Shown in pieces: positions 13,105-28,100 of a stretch of DNA of 64,000 nt. The stretch lies in the NCBI GenBank assembly GCA_037013685.1, contig CM072884.1:106071548-106135547 (forward strand). The letters run 5' to 3'. The notes under the pieces were generated by a model. That model was not told where the DNA came from and made no database searches. It worked only from the letters and a program-made list of their open reading frames with translations. The position numbers and the translations under genes are program-made. The DNA comes from Acridotheres tristis (taxonomy: Eukaryota > Chordata > Aves > Passeriformes > Sturnidae). The first letter of the stretch is position 1. Each line of letters starts with the position of its first letter.

Positions 13105-16100
13105 GCTGACAATTTTTAGCTGGCACTCCCCTGCATTGCTTCAATAGATGGAGCCATCCTGGCAAACACTGTATGGCCATAATATCTGGATGCTATCTAC
13201 TCTAGATTTAAAAGCCATGATAGATCCATAAATATGGATTTTTCTTGAGCAAAGTCAAAGATGTTCCTGCTCAGGAACTTCTCTGCAGCTGAGAAGAAAA
13301 GCAGAATTTTATCTTTGTTGCCCTAATGTACCTTCTGCCTCTGCTGGCATAGGGCATAGGATCCAATACACAGGTACAGAAGGTGAGGAATGCTACAGAA
13401 ATTGTTTTATCACTTTCAAATTAAACATACAGACAACATAAATAGTAGAGAAATTATGCTATTTCAGCACTACAACAGTGATTTTAAATAGGAAAATGTG
13501 TGCAAACACAGTTATAAAATAGAGTTCATAGAATATATGAAAAATGATGATTATATTTTAATAGTAAAAATATTTTCTTGAGCAAGGAAATCAACAAAAT
13601 TCTTTCTTAAGAATTTTTATTAACCTCCTCAGTTACCCATTGCCTTTCAACAACTCCTGTGATTACCTCTGATTTTTCTCTTCCATCAGCAAACACACAA
13701 AGTATTCCCAACTTCCTCCAATATTGCTGAAACAACATCTGGGCAATAGACAGTAACTGGGTTACTATAAATTTCATGAGAAATTCATGTATAATGAGCT
13801 CATGCTGCAATCTTTCCCTTAGTAGAATAATATTTTTTGTCCTTTTCATGTAATATTCAATATTTTATGAAGATTTTAGGAACCCAGTAATTCTCAGGCC
13901 CCTTCTCTGATTTCAAAACTGATGGAGGTGGCCACAGGTTTCAAATCATTGCAGAAGGAAAGATTAGCAAATGAACAGAGAACAAAAGTGTTGTACCCTC
14001 AGAAACCAGACTAAACCACGAAGAAATCTTTTTTCTCATTAAGCATACAGTAAAATCATACATTATCTCACAGATTTCCTGACTGTAAACATATCCATAT
14101 ATTATGAACTGTGGAAAATTTTCTCATGGATACATGAATTTTATTAGTGTATCTGCAATTACAGTAATTGTCCCTACTGTAATACATCAATCAGTCCTTG
14201 GACAGAAAAATATTTGTCACAATATTGGAAAAAAATTACCTTGTATTTTATCATCTTCTTGGTATAATTGTGCACCCACAAGATTTTATGAGAGACCTTT
14301 CCCACTTCACACTCTATAAAAATGCAATCCTGAGGCAAAGGCTTCTTCCCTATTCCCTTAAGACTAAAGATGTTATGAGTTCCAGCTGTAACATTTCTCA
14401 GAATAAGCCTTCCCTATGACAGAAAGGAGAAAAAAAAAAGAAGTTTAATTACTGTTCAAGTCCCCTTTAGCTGCCAAAGCAACTCCTTTAGTTCATAATC
14501 TCAAATCTAGGTGACTCAGAGTGCTTACAAGAAACAGCTCCTATTGACTTTCCTAGTTCTTAAATAAACCCATTGCTAAAGAGAGTAGTAAACCAGAGAC
14601 ACAAAATCTTTTATTTTAAATTTTTCTAAACTGGGAAATTTAACATTATAAAGTTTTCATATTTCTAGATTTTCTACTTCTTGGCTTCTTCTTGAAAAAC
14701 AAACTTCTTCAAGAACATATGATCTCATGCCTCCTTGTCTCTTTAACTTTGCTCATTGAGTGTTTCCACCCGTCCTTCCATGAGCACAGTGTTGATCCCG
14801 GAGAGAGGGAGACTAAAGGGAAGTGCATTGCTCTCTGCAAATACCTGAAAGGAGGTTGTAGTGAGGTGAGGATGGGTCTCTTCTCTACACCTCAAGTGAA
14901 AGACTGAAAGGAAATGTCCTTAAGTTTTGCCAGAGGAGGTTCAGATTAAACATCAGAAAGAGGTTTTGACTGAAAGAGTGGTTAGGCATTGGAATAAGTT
15001 CCCAAAGAAAGTGGTGGAGTCACCATCTCAAGAGGCATCTGGATGTTGCACTTGGGACATGGTTTAGGGGTAGCTATGGTGGTGCTGGGTTGACAGATGG
15101 ACTAGATAATCTTGGAGGTCTCTTCCAACCTGGAGGATTTTGTGATTCAGCTAAAATGTTCTCCATAATCATTTTCATCAAAGAATTCGAGGCTTTTGGC
15201 TTTTAATAACTTTATAATATTAGATGCCTAAACTGCATTATATTTGGTTCGTAGCACATGCAGAAGGGTTGCTTATGCTTCAGAGAAAATTTTTTTTCAT
15301 CTTTGGCAGTTCACATATTTCAACAGCACCTTGCAGTCAAAATCTCTCAGGTGGGACACAGACAAAACAACAAATACAATTTCTTGCTAAAGGTGCTGTA
15401 GCCTTTTGTCTGCTTTTCATTTTAGCATTTGGAATAGTGATTGATGGCAAGGGCAGCTTAAAATGGTGGCTTAACTGGAAACTAAAGTACTCATCACATA
15501 AATTCATTTGTGATATAGGCATGCTATGTGAAATACTACTTAATTATTTAGGTAATGAAATACGATTAAATATAAGTATTTAAATTCAGAATAACAGTGT
15601 ATATTTTTGTGATAAAAATTCAGAATTTTCACAGAATAACTGTAGGATTGAAGGATTTTGTAGAAATGAATAGAACTGAAGAATAGAATAGAAAATTAAA
15701 TAAAGAAGACATGAGAATATGTGGTGGGGAAATCATACCTGATCTTAAGGTTTATGAAGTTAGTTCATTTGTGCTTTTACTTCAGACAGTAGTAAATCTT
15801 ACCCTTTCTTTCTCTCAAGCAGATGCTACAATATTAGCAACTGTCTAAACACTTTCACAGTTTGGATACAGGTGATAATTTTATTGGTGAAAACACCCTT
15901 TTCAAAGATTGAAACTAATTTCTCTCTTACCATTATTACAGACTCAGCAACTGGCATGAACGTGAGAGGATACTGAACTGTTTCACCTACAGGCACATTT
16001 ATTACGGGAGGACCATGAAAACACTGTCCTTCCAAAAGTGCTTCAAACCTCCAGTCCTCACTGGATATGTTAGTCTGAAAGAAAATCAAAGATGTAAATT

Positions 16101-19100
16101 AGATTATGCATTTAAACTTTTTAGTGCACTTCAGCTTTCACTTCCAGCTATTATCACATCAGAGCACAGTACTCATTTGCTCCAATACTGTCTCAGAGTG
16201 CCTTTGGGAAGAATAAAAGCAGTGTATTTTAAAAATGAAATAAGCTAATAATAAATCTGTTATTCCTGGCAGCCAGAGGTACAGAACCCCTACTTTCAGT
16301 AGCTATACTGTCAGCAGGAATACTCTTTAGAAGAACATGAGCACGATCTAGCTAATGGGCAAGACGGAATTTGTAAGTATCATTATAAACATTTACAAGT
16401 ATCTTTATGGTGCTGTTTAATGCTTGCCAAAATTCTGTTCCTATTCCACCTGCAGAAAATCTTGGTGTGCCCCTTTGAAGTGCTGATGAGGTGTGCTGGT
16501 ATATATTGCCTCGTTTGGCCACTGAAAATGTTACAAGATCAGTCTTATGAATTGAGAACTCCATCTCCAAAGGAGAATTTACAGTCCTGTGTTCTCAGAA
16601 CCTGGTCTTTCAAAAGACTAAACTACTTTAAAGAATGCCTGAGCATTGCTGAGCAATATGAGCCTGAACCTCTTTAAGAAACGTTTATCTTGCATCCAGA
16701 TGTATCACAAGAGTGCTTATGCTAAATTGAAATATTTCATAATACATGCTTAGACGCTGCCTAAAAATAGTAAAACTGAAATTATTCTATTCAGCCTCCC
16801 ACTATTTAAAAGAACCAGATGACCAAACATCCAGTGAAAAAAAAAAAAAATTAACACTCATCTGAAAAATAAAATAAACTGTCACTCATGAGCTAATTCA
16901 TGTCTCGTCAAATAGAGAAGATTAATCTCATCGGATCTATGAAAAGAGGAGGTAATCTTTTGACCTATAATGGTCTTCATCCATGGAAAATTGTGTACAA
17001 ACATCAGAGATAAAGAATGGATTTCAGAGAACAGAGATGATACTTCAGTCTTTGTTTCTATCTATGAAAGTCTCAGAAACAAGGATCCTGTGGTCATCAA
17101 AGCTAACCCAGAGCTACCCACACCTGCAGTACCATGTATCTAAGGCTTGGTTAATATGTATGATTAATGCTTCAGGGTTAGTTGTGAAACTTCCCAGTAG
17201 TTGAGCACATATGCCTGTGTGGAATGTTGAGGTTTGTATAGTGCCTTAGTTTTACAAAAAAACTCCCATCACCATGTCTCCAATTCCCTAGTAACAATGA
17301 CATCATCTCTGGTAGAGAACACCAAATAAAAGTATGATGTCCCCAAGCCAAGGATAAAATGAAAGGGAAAAAAAGACAACAAAAAATTATTTTTATTATA
17401 ATGGTTTTTTATCTCCACAATATCAGGAAAAGCTTTTTCCTTTTGAAAACCAGCTGGCCTGGTGTAAAATTGGCAAGTCATCACTCTCTGCTAATCTAAC
17501 ATTTTATAACTTGGGATAGAAGAAAAACATCACCAAGATTGGTCTAGGTTCTAGAGGAGGACTGTGAAAATTTGGGTGCTCAAGTTGTTTTATTTGCAAT
17601 GATTTCTAGTACAATTGTCATCAGATGTTTCTTTTATCCAGATTGGTGATGATTACATCAATATGTAACACAAATATTTATTCTTATCTCTAGCACAAAA
17701 ACTTCTGGAGAAATGCAGTTGACACACATGGTCATTGTAAATTCTTTTGTAATAAGTCCTTCTAATGCAGAACGAGTTTGTCTAAAAGTCTCTTCTAAAG
17801 AAAGATATTAAGCACAACCATAAACATGGAAAATTAAAAGAAAATATTTGTTAAATTCTACTCCCTTATACTTGTTCATTAATGGCTTTAACTAATTAAT
17901 CATCTAACTCTTACAGGATCTCTGCTTAATGCAAAATCTCATCCAAAGCCTGTCAAGTGAATTAATTTAAACACAATTAATGCTAAGAGAGTCAGAATCT
18001 CCTCACAGGACTGTAAGTGGTTCAACCCAAGGTACAAATTATTGTATTGAACCTATACCTGGAGACTCTGAGAGGCAGAGATGGAACAGTTACATTCATC
18101 TCATGCTTGAGAAGATTACAGAAAGTCCAATAGAAACTAATCACAGATCTCAGATTCATCTGGGTTCTTATTCTGTTTCTGTCACTAATTCACTGCATGG
18201 CTTTAAGTAAACCAGCTGACCATTTAATTTGCTCCATTTATAGTGTTCCACCTGGCACATGTCATGACTGTTAGTTTGATTGGTCTGTAAGAAGTGCTTT
18301 GAGCACTAAATATTTGGATCAAGAAACTAATTTTAGCAGATTGGATAACTCCATCTTCAGTTCCACAATGAGCATATCTTTTTCCACAGAGTATTTAAGA
18401 AAACTTAAATGGCAAATACAATACTGCTAATATTAAAAAATGAGAAAATTGTAGATGGAGAAGCTCCAATTAGAATGAGTGTGCATAGAAATGTAAAGTA
18501 TCTAAATCCTAAAAAGGGAACACTGTGAAGTGAAAAATAAATCCATCAGAAGAATAAAGCAAATCTGTTTAGAAAGTGTCTGTTTAAACAAGGTAGAAAA
18601 TCCCCTTACCTTCTGTGTTATGTATCAGGTTTTTTTAGGCTAATGTAACATTCAAAAAAAATCAATGTTTAATACATAAATTAGTAATATCTTAAAACTT
18701 GTGTGCAAGGAGAGATCTCAGGAAGTATTTTATTGGTTCTATCTTGTAAAGAATCTTTATTCCTTCTCTCACAGCTTAAGTTTCTTCCCTATAATTTTTT
18801 TATTTTGTTTGTTTGTTTGTTTGCTTGGTGGAGGTTTTGTTTTGTTTTGTTTTATTTAAGTTCTCTAAAATTTGACCAATAATTTTCTGAGATGATATTG
18901 CACCCAGCTTCTCTCTCTGGCCTTACTTCTCATGCACCAAAGGTTTCATACACAAAGTAGATATGATAAAACTATACACTATATACTGGCTATGCTTACC
19001 ACATTTTTTTACCTGCGTGTAATCTAGTTCTTCTATTTTATTCCTCAGCATCTCTCTTTTTTTTTCCTTCAGAAATAGTGTATTTATTCCCTAGATTACA

Positions 19101-22100
19101 TAACTATTTTTTTCACTTTCATGGCGATAACATTATTAAAGAACAGACTAAAAATTTTCAGATGAAAAACAAAATTAAGCCCATCAAATTAATAATTTAG
19201 TAAATTATTTTTCCCAACAGGTTTTTATATTATCTACAATATGGACTCTGAGAAATAATACTCAAGTCAGTATTTACATTCATTTCTGCATTTCAGGACT
19301 GTAAATTTTAGCAGTATGGATCCAAAATCCGTTTTTTTAAATCCCGAATCTTAGTTTAGTTAGCATTACAGGAGTGAACTTACAATTGGAATTTCCTGAG
19401 TCACTTCCTGGTAAGCTGGAGTTAGAAATTCAACCTGTGCATCAGCCTGGTCTGCATTCACCACACATTCAATCTCATAGACACGAATATCAGAGGACGA
19501 CTTCAGAAGAATCTGACAGTTGTAGCAACCAGCAGACTTAGGAGTGAATTTTATAGGAAACTCAACTGTATCACTTCCACCTAAAAAACCACAAAACCAA
19601 AAAAAAAAAAAAAAAAAAAAAGTGATGTTGCAAAGTTTTTCAGGAACATTGAATTCACAAGCAGAATCTGAAGAGGTTTCCAATAAATTGTAGGAGAATC
19701 TCCCCAGCACTACATGCAAAAATTTTCAAGAAACAACAGTTTTAGGAGTGTTACCATGTAAGTTAACTTCGTAAAAATGGTATATTGAAGAATGTAAACA
19801 GTATTTTCTATTGATTTTAGTAGTGCACAGAGAGATGTATTTTAAAATATCTTTTAAATCTAGTGGAAAAATTTAACATACATTAATTTCTGTAAATATT
19901 TTTAAACCTATACAAGCCATTAACTTTTGTCAACAGCTACTGTCAGAGATATTAGTGATAGTACAGTATATTTGGCTGAGTATCTCTAACAATTACTGAA
20001 ATTCTGTTAAATACAGTAGGTCTCATGACAACTCGTTAGACTTTTTTCTATACCAAATTTTGGATTGAAAGTCTGAGTTTCCAAAATTGTCAGGCTGAAA
20101 TAGATTCATGCAAAGACCTATTTTCCCAATCTGCAGCACACAGGGAAAACTCCCCATTGTGATCCCTAGAGCAAGGAAGAAGCAAAACAAATGCAGTCCA
20201 TCTTTGCACAGAGCCAGGTCTAACAAGTCTGCTGCAAAGATTTCCTTCTCTATTCTTGCTTTCAGAAAATATCAGACTCTTCCACAGGATTTTAAGCCCC
20301 TCAGTAGCCCTTGTAGGACACATTCCAAAGGAGAAATGAAGGTGCATGAGGAACTCCAGTGATGGTCATAAAGAGTTCCCCAGTCCCAAGAGTCTCTTAA
20401 GAAACCTGAAAAACCACATGAAGACTGCAGCTGTAAAAACTGTAGTTTTACATGTAACAAATGCTGATTCACTTCACTGTTTCCCAAGGTTAGAAACCAA
20501 TGCCCAAAGCTGGAAAAACACGATAAGGAAAATCAGAGACAATATAATGACAACAGAACTTTAAAGATAAAACTCCAAACAATGCAATTCTCTCTGTGGG
20601 GGAACACCAGACAAAGCCTTGTGGAATTTTCCCTTTTCTCCTTCATTTGGCTTATTTTCTGATGGTATGTATGACAATGGGATTCAAACTACTTTGATAT
20701 CATCAATGACAACAACTGAAAGTGCAATCAGTTTTCATTTGCAATGCTGCTCATTCTCTTCCACCCAGTGGTGCTCCTCATGTATTCAGGTGTCACCTCT
20801 CTGAAAATGAACACCCAACTGAAGCTTTCCTGTGGCCTTATGTCATCACTGTGTCAAACATCACGACGTTTTTTCCACAATAAAAGCTCAAGTTCAAGAG
20901 AAAAATAGTACAGAGTGGCATTATTCATCTTTCAACACTGCTAGACGATCAGAAAGATTATAAATTGCACCTCAGTTTTAACCCTCTTTGAAATAATCAG
21001 TTTGTCCTCTTTTAAAGACAAGATTAATGGCCTGGTAGTTTTTAAATTACTATCAATATGATCTATTTTAGCATTAAATTATTATCCCCATGGGCTGTCT
21101 TCCACAGAAGTAACCTGAGTTTGTCAGTTATGCAAGGAATGAAACTCTTTTCATTCTTCAGTTCTTTAGTACAGTCCCTGTCCACAAGAATTATTTTAAG
21201 ATGTTGCAACAAAGTATTTTCTTTAAACTTAAAGTACACATTTTAAATGCTTGCATTTAAAATAAATGTTTAAATCAGTACTTGAAGAAAGATAATACAG
21301 TGTACTGAAAGATCTAATATATTTCTGAATTAGTTTTACTTCTTTGCACTAAATGGAAATATTAATTACTAATAACTAAGGTTATTTTTCCCTGAGTTGG
21401 ACCCGGATTTGAAATGCACACTTTCAAACAGAAATGCTTCCTATAGAAAAATTTAAAAATAAAAGCCATGAAAAATTCCATAATGGTAATATTTAGTACA
21501 GCACTACTTTAGTGAAAAATAATTGTTTTTTATGCATTTAGAAAATACATTTTAGAATAATTCAGTTGAATAACTGAAATATTATGCTCAATTACAATTA
21601 ATCAAAAAGAAAGCAAGTAAATTTGTTACATTTATTCAATGCAATAAGTATCTTCTGCAGTAATACATGGGTCCTCCAAATCAAAATAACTACAAAAAGC
21701 ATTTGTCTTCAACTTATAGGTGAAGATTGACTTTTTCATCTGCAAAATGTTTTTTAAATACCATAAAGTAAACTGGGTTTAAAAATGTCTCAGCTTAGCA
21801 TGTTTTGTTCTCTCAGTCTCATAAGACATTCAACAAAGATTAATTTAGGGATATATTCAAAGATTTATTGAACATAATCCATGGGGCCACAACTGGCTTA
21901 CCTAAAAATTTCTGAGACAAAAACGTCAACAGTAAGCCATGGGCATCATTTACTTAATTCCTATGCAGCAGGAAGCAGAGTCTGCATCCACCAAAAACAA
22001 TGAGGCTGCAAGCATTTTTTAACAGTGAAAAGTCAGGCAGAGCAATACAGGAGTTTGCTACAATTTCCATCCCTACAAAAGATTTTTATTGTTTGACAGG

Positions 22101-25100
22101 AAACTATTACATGTGAAATAATCTGATGGTTTTATTTTCTAGATTTATGTCTGACAAATGCCTACAGGAAACATTCACTTGATCATATTGGGTTTTGTTG
22201 TGAGACAGTTGCCAGAACAGGGGCATTTGCAAAAACAAAACTTTTAGTGTGCAATTTTACCACGTGTTGCTGGAAAACTAAATTACAGCACATAGGCACT
22301 GGTCATATCCTCTGGCAACTGCCTGGCATTTTGTGTCATTTATCTATTGCAAAACACAATCTGATCACCAGAACTAACAAAGTTCATGTCCTCTGGTTCT
22401 TCAAAATCTTATAACTCATCATTTTAGATCTGCCTGAATTCAAAGTCCTCTAAGTGCATTAGCCTGCAAACAATACCTTTCAAAGACAAGTAATGACAGA
22501 TGTTTTGACAGTAAAGCATAAGAAAAAATATATTCTGTAAGGTAGTAATAATGGCCCTTAGGAATCACTGTTTAGCTTTATTGCAAACTGTGGGAGGATG
22601 AAATGAGTAAAAATAGAAATGCTACCCTTCCACACCACAATTTGTTGTCATAATTTGTGAAGGTAGGGAAGTTTAGGCCTTCAGCTGATCATCAAATAAT
22701 TGTACATTACATTAGATTTTGTTCAGCAATAGTGATTCTATCTATTCAGAATTTCTAAGCTAAATTTCTCACTGAACTTATCTCAGTCTCTGACACTATG
22801 CATGTGTCACAGATAACTGGTTAAATTAACCTCAAGACTGAATTTGCAGGTATAGACTCCTAGAAGGTTAAATAAGCAATCATAATTAAGAATCCAGACT
22901 TTTCTGACTTTTGTATATTATATTATATTAGGTCTTCAAATAAGCTCACCTGAATTAGAACACCACTTTACTCAGTAGTCTTGAAAAAGCCACTACTCTT
23001 TTATATCCTCTACTGAGTGCTGAAAAGTTTTGAAATTTTTTGCTACCATTGCTTGTTTATTTATGATTTCCTCTCACTTTATCTTAATCAAACAGATTTG
23101 TAGAAGAGTTTCTAAAAAACCTACTAACTAGTTATTTGTTCCTTTTTCCATTTAAATACAGTATACAATTATACATCTAAGCAAAAAATTAAATACACTT
23201 AATCAGAAAAGAAAGATCTACTGGGGGAAAAAAGAATGAAAGCAGGTTTTCCTGAACTGATCTAAAAATGAAAACGGGAGACACTTTGTTTCAATGTCTC
23301 GCTATGAGTACTCAGCAGCTGTGTTTGTGTATCATTCAGAAGCCAGTGAGGAGCTCTGGGGTATTACAATAAAGAAGTGGTAGGGCGCTGGTTGTTTAAT
23401 AATCATTGCCCCTAATATTTATGAAAAATACTCACAGGCTCTTTAGAAACAAGTAGTCACTGCACCAGGGGGCAATGCTGCCAGGTTTACTTAATACAGC
23501 TTTAAGAACCATGACATGAAGGTGTTTTCTTCAACTGTTTGATGAATAGCCCCTGCTGAAAGGGATTGGCCAAATTATAAGGAATTACACTAATAGAGTA
23601 ATAATTCCAAGATTCTTGATCTAAAAAACCAACAAAGTTAGAGCTAAGGTCTCTCTAAAACACACACTCAAAATTTACAAAAAAAATTCAAAACTGATTC
23701 TTTCTGACTAGAGGACTAAACAAAATTTCCTACAAACAAGGAAGGGAGCTGAGAACTATTACAAAGATTGCACTGAATGCTTAAGGAAATATTACATGGA
23801 GAGAGGATCAAAACCAAGTCTTCTATATCATTTATTGCAAAAAAATAAGTTAATGTATAATAAATAATGAAGGCTTATAGTGAAAAATATCATAAGAGCT
23901 AGGTAGAGACTTCTGTGGTGTGGTTCCTTCCTTTTTGCAATCTAGATTTCTCTGATGAAAGGTCTTCTCTTTTTAAAAAAAGAGAAAAAAGTCAGTAGTT
24001 GCTTTACCAGAAGCCACAAAGCACAATCTGAATAAATTAACTGTAGGAACAATTAATGAGAAAGTAGAAAATATCTAACAATTCCTGATAATTCTGTAGA
24101 GAAAGATTTTTCATCATTCATTGGGTAGAAAGGGGTTGAAAAAGAAAAACAAGCAAACTCACCTTGGATATTCTTTGTAAGCGTAACAGCAGGGAACCAA
24201 TATTGTCAAATCCCGTAGGAAGAGGCAACCAAACTCTAATATTAGCTTTTGATACTGAATTTAAATTAGATAGCAAGGTGGAACAACATTTTTTCATTGA
24301 AAATTAATTGTGAGCTTTATTTATTTATGAACAATTTTGATCTGAAATAGTACAACCCAGCCATCAAAAAAAAGGTTTTAGTTTTATATTCAAGCCTAGG
24401 TTCTTTATGTTTATTTTTACAAACATAGGAAAAACCCTAAACCATATGGAATGACAAAAAGCATTCCCAGTGCATGCTTGCTTTAGAAAAGTTCAATAAT
24501 GCACATGCTAATAAAATACAGAAAGTGCTTATCAGGGCACACTCGCTTAGGTGCATATCCATTTGAAAATTAAAATTTACCATTACCTTATAGAATTGTA
24601 CAAATCTATCACTATTGATGGAATATATTTGTGTATTTTTCATTTCATGTTGGGATTTGGTTATTATTAAAAGGTATAAGGTATTGATATGTTTAGAAAA
24701 GCAATTGCTATCAATCATTTACTCCCATATATTTTCTTTCTTTTAAAAGCCATCTAGTCCAAGGGTATTGCTATCAGGTTTCCTGTTAATAGCACAAGTG
24801 GTAATCTAAAGTCATTTCAAGGCAGAAGATTGCAAACAAAACAAAACAAATCTGAAAAAAAGAAAACCAAATAAACAGGAAGCCCTTCTTACAAAGTACT
24901 CGGATGCTGCAGTATTGATGAACTGTCACAGGCAGCTCTGTGAGGTGCTCTGTCTCAGGAACTTCTATGTTCCCATTACTCAAAGCAATTGTCAGTGTCA
25001 TGTTACAATGTATGAAGGCATAGCCTATTCCAGAAAACTGCAGAATTTCCTAATTCTGGCATAAATCCTTATTTAATACCAAAACACATATTATTGGATG

Positions 25101-28100
25101 TTTCTCTTAGCAACAGAATTTCACCAAATAAGTCTCACATTAAACCCTAACCTGACAACTGGAGCAAAAGTGGGTCTCTTAGGAAAGCTTCCACTTTCTT
25201 TTAAAAGACTGAGTGGTAGAAAGATTTTTGTTTCTCTTGAGTTTGTCTTTATTTGATAAACCTCTCATTCACATAATTTTATAGGAATCATAAATTGTTT
25301 CATTACAAATCTCTGTCTTATGTAGAAAGTCCTGTGCTTTCTGCATAGAGCACCTAACAGTCTTCACAGTCAGACATATTTTCCTTTTTAAATACAGTGA
25401 ACCTGAAAGGAACCTCTTTCCCTCAGAGATCAGGGAGTCATCAAGGTATTCAATCTTTCAAGGCCTTGAAAATTAGAATAGAACTTGGCTGAACCCTTCC
25501 TCATTTGCAACCTTCTGTCTAAAGTGTGGAACAAGAACTGGATGTGCTGTTCCACTATTATGTTCTCGTTAATACAATAACAGCACTTTTCAATACTTGC
25601 ACTGTATTTTTTCAGTTTTGCACTCAAGGATTCTTGTTTTTCACAATTTTACAACCAATCCTGTGATGAAAGAACAATGGGGCTGATGTCAGAAGAATAC
25701 AGAGTGGGAAGAAAGGCTGACAGCTTTAGCTCACACTGTGAGATAGGCACTCTGCTGCTTTGCAGATTTCTCAAACATTTTGGGAGACATCACTGCAAAA
25801 CAAAGCCCTCCCTCCCCTTTCTATCTGTGTTATTTCATCTTTGATATGTAACACTATTTAGCATAAAACACATGTTGTTCAATGAAATCCAACTGACTAA
25901 GAAGTTGTTCTGCTTAGTTATAATTTAGCTGAAGCTGATTTTCAGCTGATTAATTGCTGAAAAGACAAATAGCATTGACTTTTGCACTGATTTTCACAGT
26001 TCTGCTTGAAAATCCACAGCTATTTCCTTCTTTCCTAATCACAGTGGGTGTGTGCTTCTGGACAGGACCAGCAAATATTCAGGACCAGCAAATATTCTGC
26101 AGAAAAAAAACTTATAAAAGCTATTCAACAGAGATAATATAATAGCTCTGACTTAACAAACATGGTCCTTGAAGGAAGAGTATGCTCATTTACACAGATA
26201 CAGTTTTGTAAAATAAGACTGCATGGCAGGAAATCATAAATAATTGTAGAGATTATAAAGATATATATGCATTACAAAGGCAGTGACACTGGCAAGTGAA
26301 GTTACAACTCAAGTTACAACTCTGAGCCATAAAACCTCTATATTAAAATTCTCTTTTGTTTTCACCTTTAGAAGAAACTTGTAATTTGGTGAAGCATGCA
26401 GCTGGTTTTGGATGCAACTTCTCTGTTGTTAAAATTTGGAGCCATTATTTTAATCCCACTTGACATTTTATTCTTTTCATTTTTTCATAGGATCCCTCTA
26501 AGAAAAAGGCAACATAGCTCAATGTTGCAACATTTTTCAATTATGCCTAACCTGACTTTCTGAATGTTCAATCTACCATTCTTTGGTTTGTAAAGCATTG
26601 CAGTTTTACTGTCAATTACCTTTCTCCTGAGCTATATATGGGGATTGAATTCCTTCCCAGGCTATTTCTGATGACAGAAGGAAATGAAAGCTCTCAGAAA
26701 TCCCATTTGAGACAAAGGAGAACAACCACCACATGATCTTCTTACATACCAAAAGATTTAGCATGCAGACTCTGTTCCAAATACAGAATTGCACATTTGC
26801 TTGAACTAAAATTCATAGCTTATAACTATTTAAGAGTTCAAATTAACCTCTTTCACAAAATCTGTGTCATTCCTTAACTCAACAAAAATCTTTGTATAAT
26901 CTCCCAAATTAGTGAAATGTAGTTAACATTGTGTAATAACTACTGGTTCCCCTTCTGATGACTTTCCAATAATGAATTAACAACATTTGCTAAAGGTTTT
27001 GCAATCGTGGAAATGTATTACTTTAGATCTGTGCAAGTATGCAGTATGGGTTTTGATCAAGATATCACACTTGAAGAAAGGTAAACATATTGCTCTTTTT
27101 ATCTATTTTATCTGTAAATAGTGCCAAAAATGTAATAAGGTCATTTAACAAGATCTATTTTACAAGAAAATGTTTTGAGTGGCATTGATTTTTTTCCTTC
27201 TAATTCCCTACTGGCAGACTTCTTAAAATATTGGATGTACACTTCCTCCTACTGCAATCTAAGAAATTCTGATTCAAAATTTGATTTTAGCCAGCTTGAT
27301 TCCACCTTTGGTTTTCTTCGTAAATCTAAGCACTGTCATTTCTTCAGAGAACCAGCTACTCCCACCCAGAGGAAAGCTACCACCATGGCTAAAATACTGC
27401 TGTTTTCTCAGACAATGATGTCAAAATTTTCAGATGAGACCAATGGTTTGCCCAGGACCACCAGCTGGGGACTTCTGTCACAATATTAGGTTTTCTAAGA
27501 GCCTGTAAATCCTCCTGTGTTTCCTCATTAGTGCAATAAATACAGTGAATCAGCTGGCACTGTCTTCCTACTGAACACATTTGTTTTCATGCTATCAGCT
27601 GGTTATCTCAGCTTCTCTTTTTGGATGTTCTTTACCTCACCACCTCTCTGAATTCATTACAAAAGCCCCATTTATTTTTCTGCATCATCTTGCCATTTCT
27701 ACTTCCTCATATAACTACTAACCATCCTAGAAAGAATAAGATATATATCAACAAGGTTGTGTACACTGTGATTTTCTTAATCCATTGATTAAGAAAATAA
27801 CTGATGAGACAAAACTAGATATGGACTGTGTACAATTCAAGTTTCTATAAATTTGCATGAAGTTCCCCCAAGACTCTTTTTCTCCAGATTCCAGCTCTCT
27901 CAATTGCTCAAGTTGTTTGTGAGGTTTTTTTAAGAAATGCAACCTAGAGTGCTTTATAGGTTTAAATAAAGCATTTTTTTTTAAATCAACAAGATTTCAG
28001 GATAAAATTTAAGATACTAGAAAAATTAGATACAACAGAGTGACCAAAGATGGCAAGATCACTCTGAAAAGCAATGCACAACTGCTCATTGATGAGGGAC

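Larger units (their letters stand above)
19581..24162 (-). other. CFAP47: CFAP47 intron interval, 4.6 kb, probably hiding one small exon
   Basis: The flanking exons disagree in phase (0 leaving, 1 required), so this interval should contain an exon of length 1 (mod 3). Candidates are described in the findings. It also holds a CTCF-like motif near 23463. No transposable element was recognised. Confidence 0.55.
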
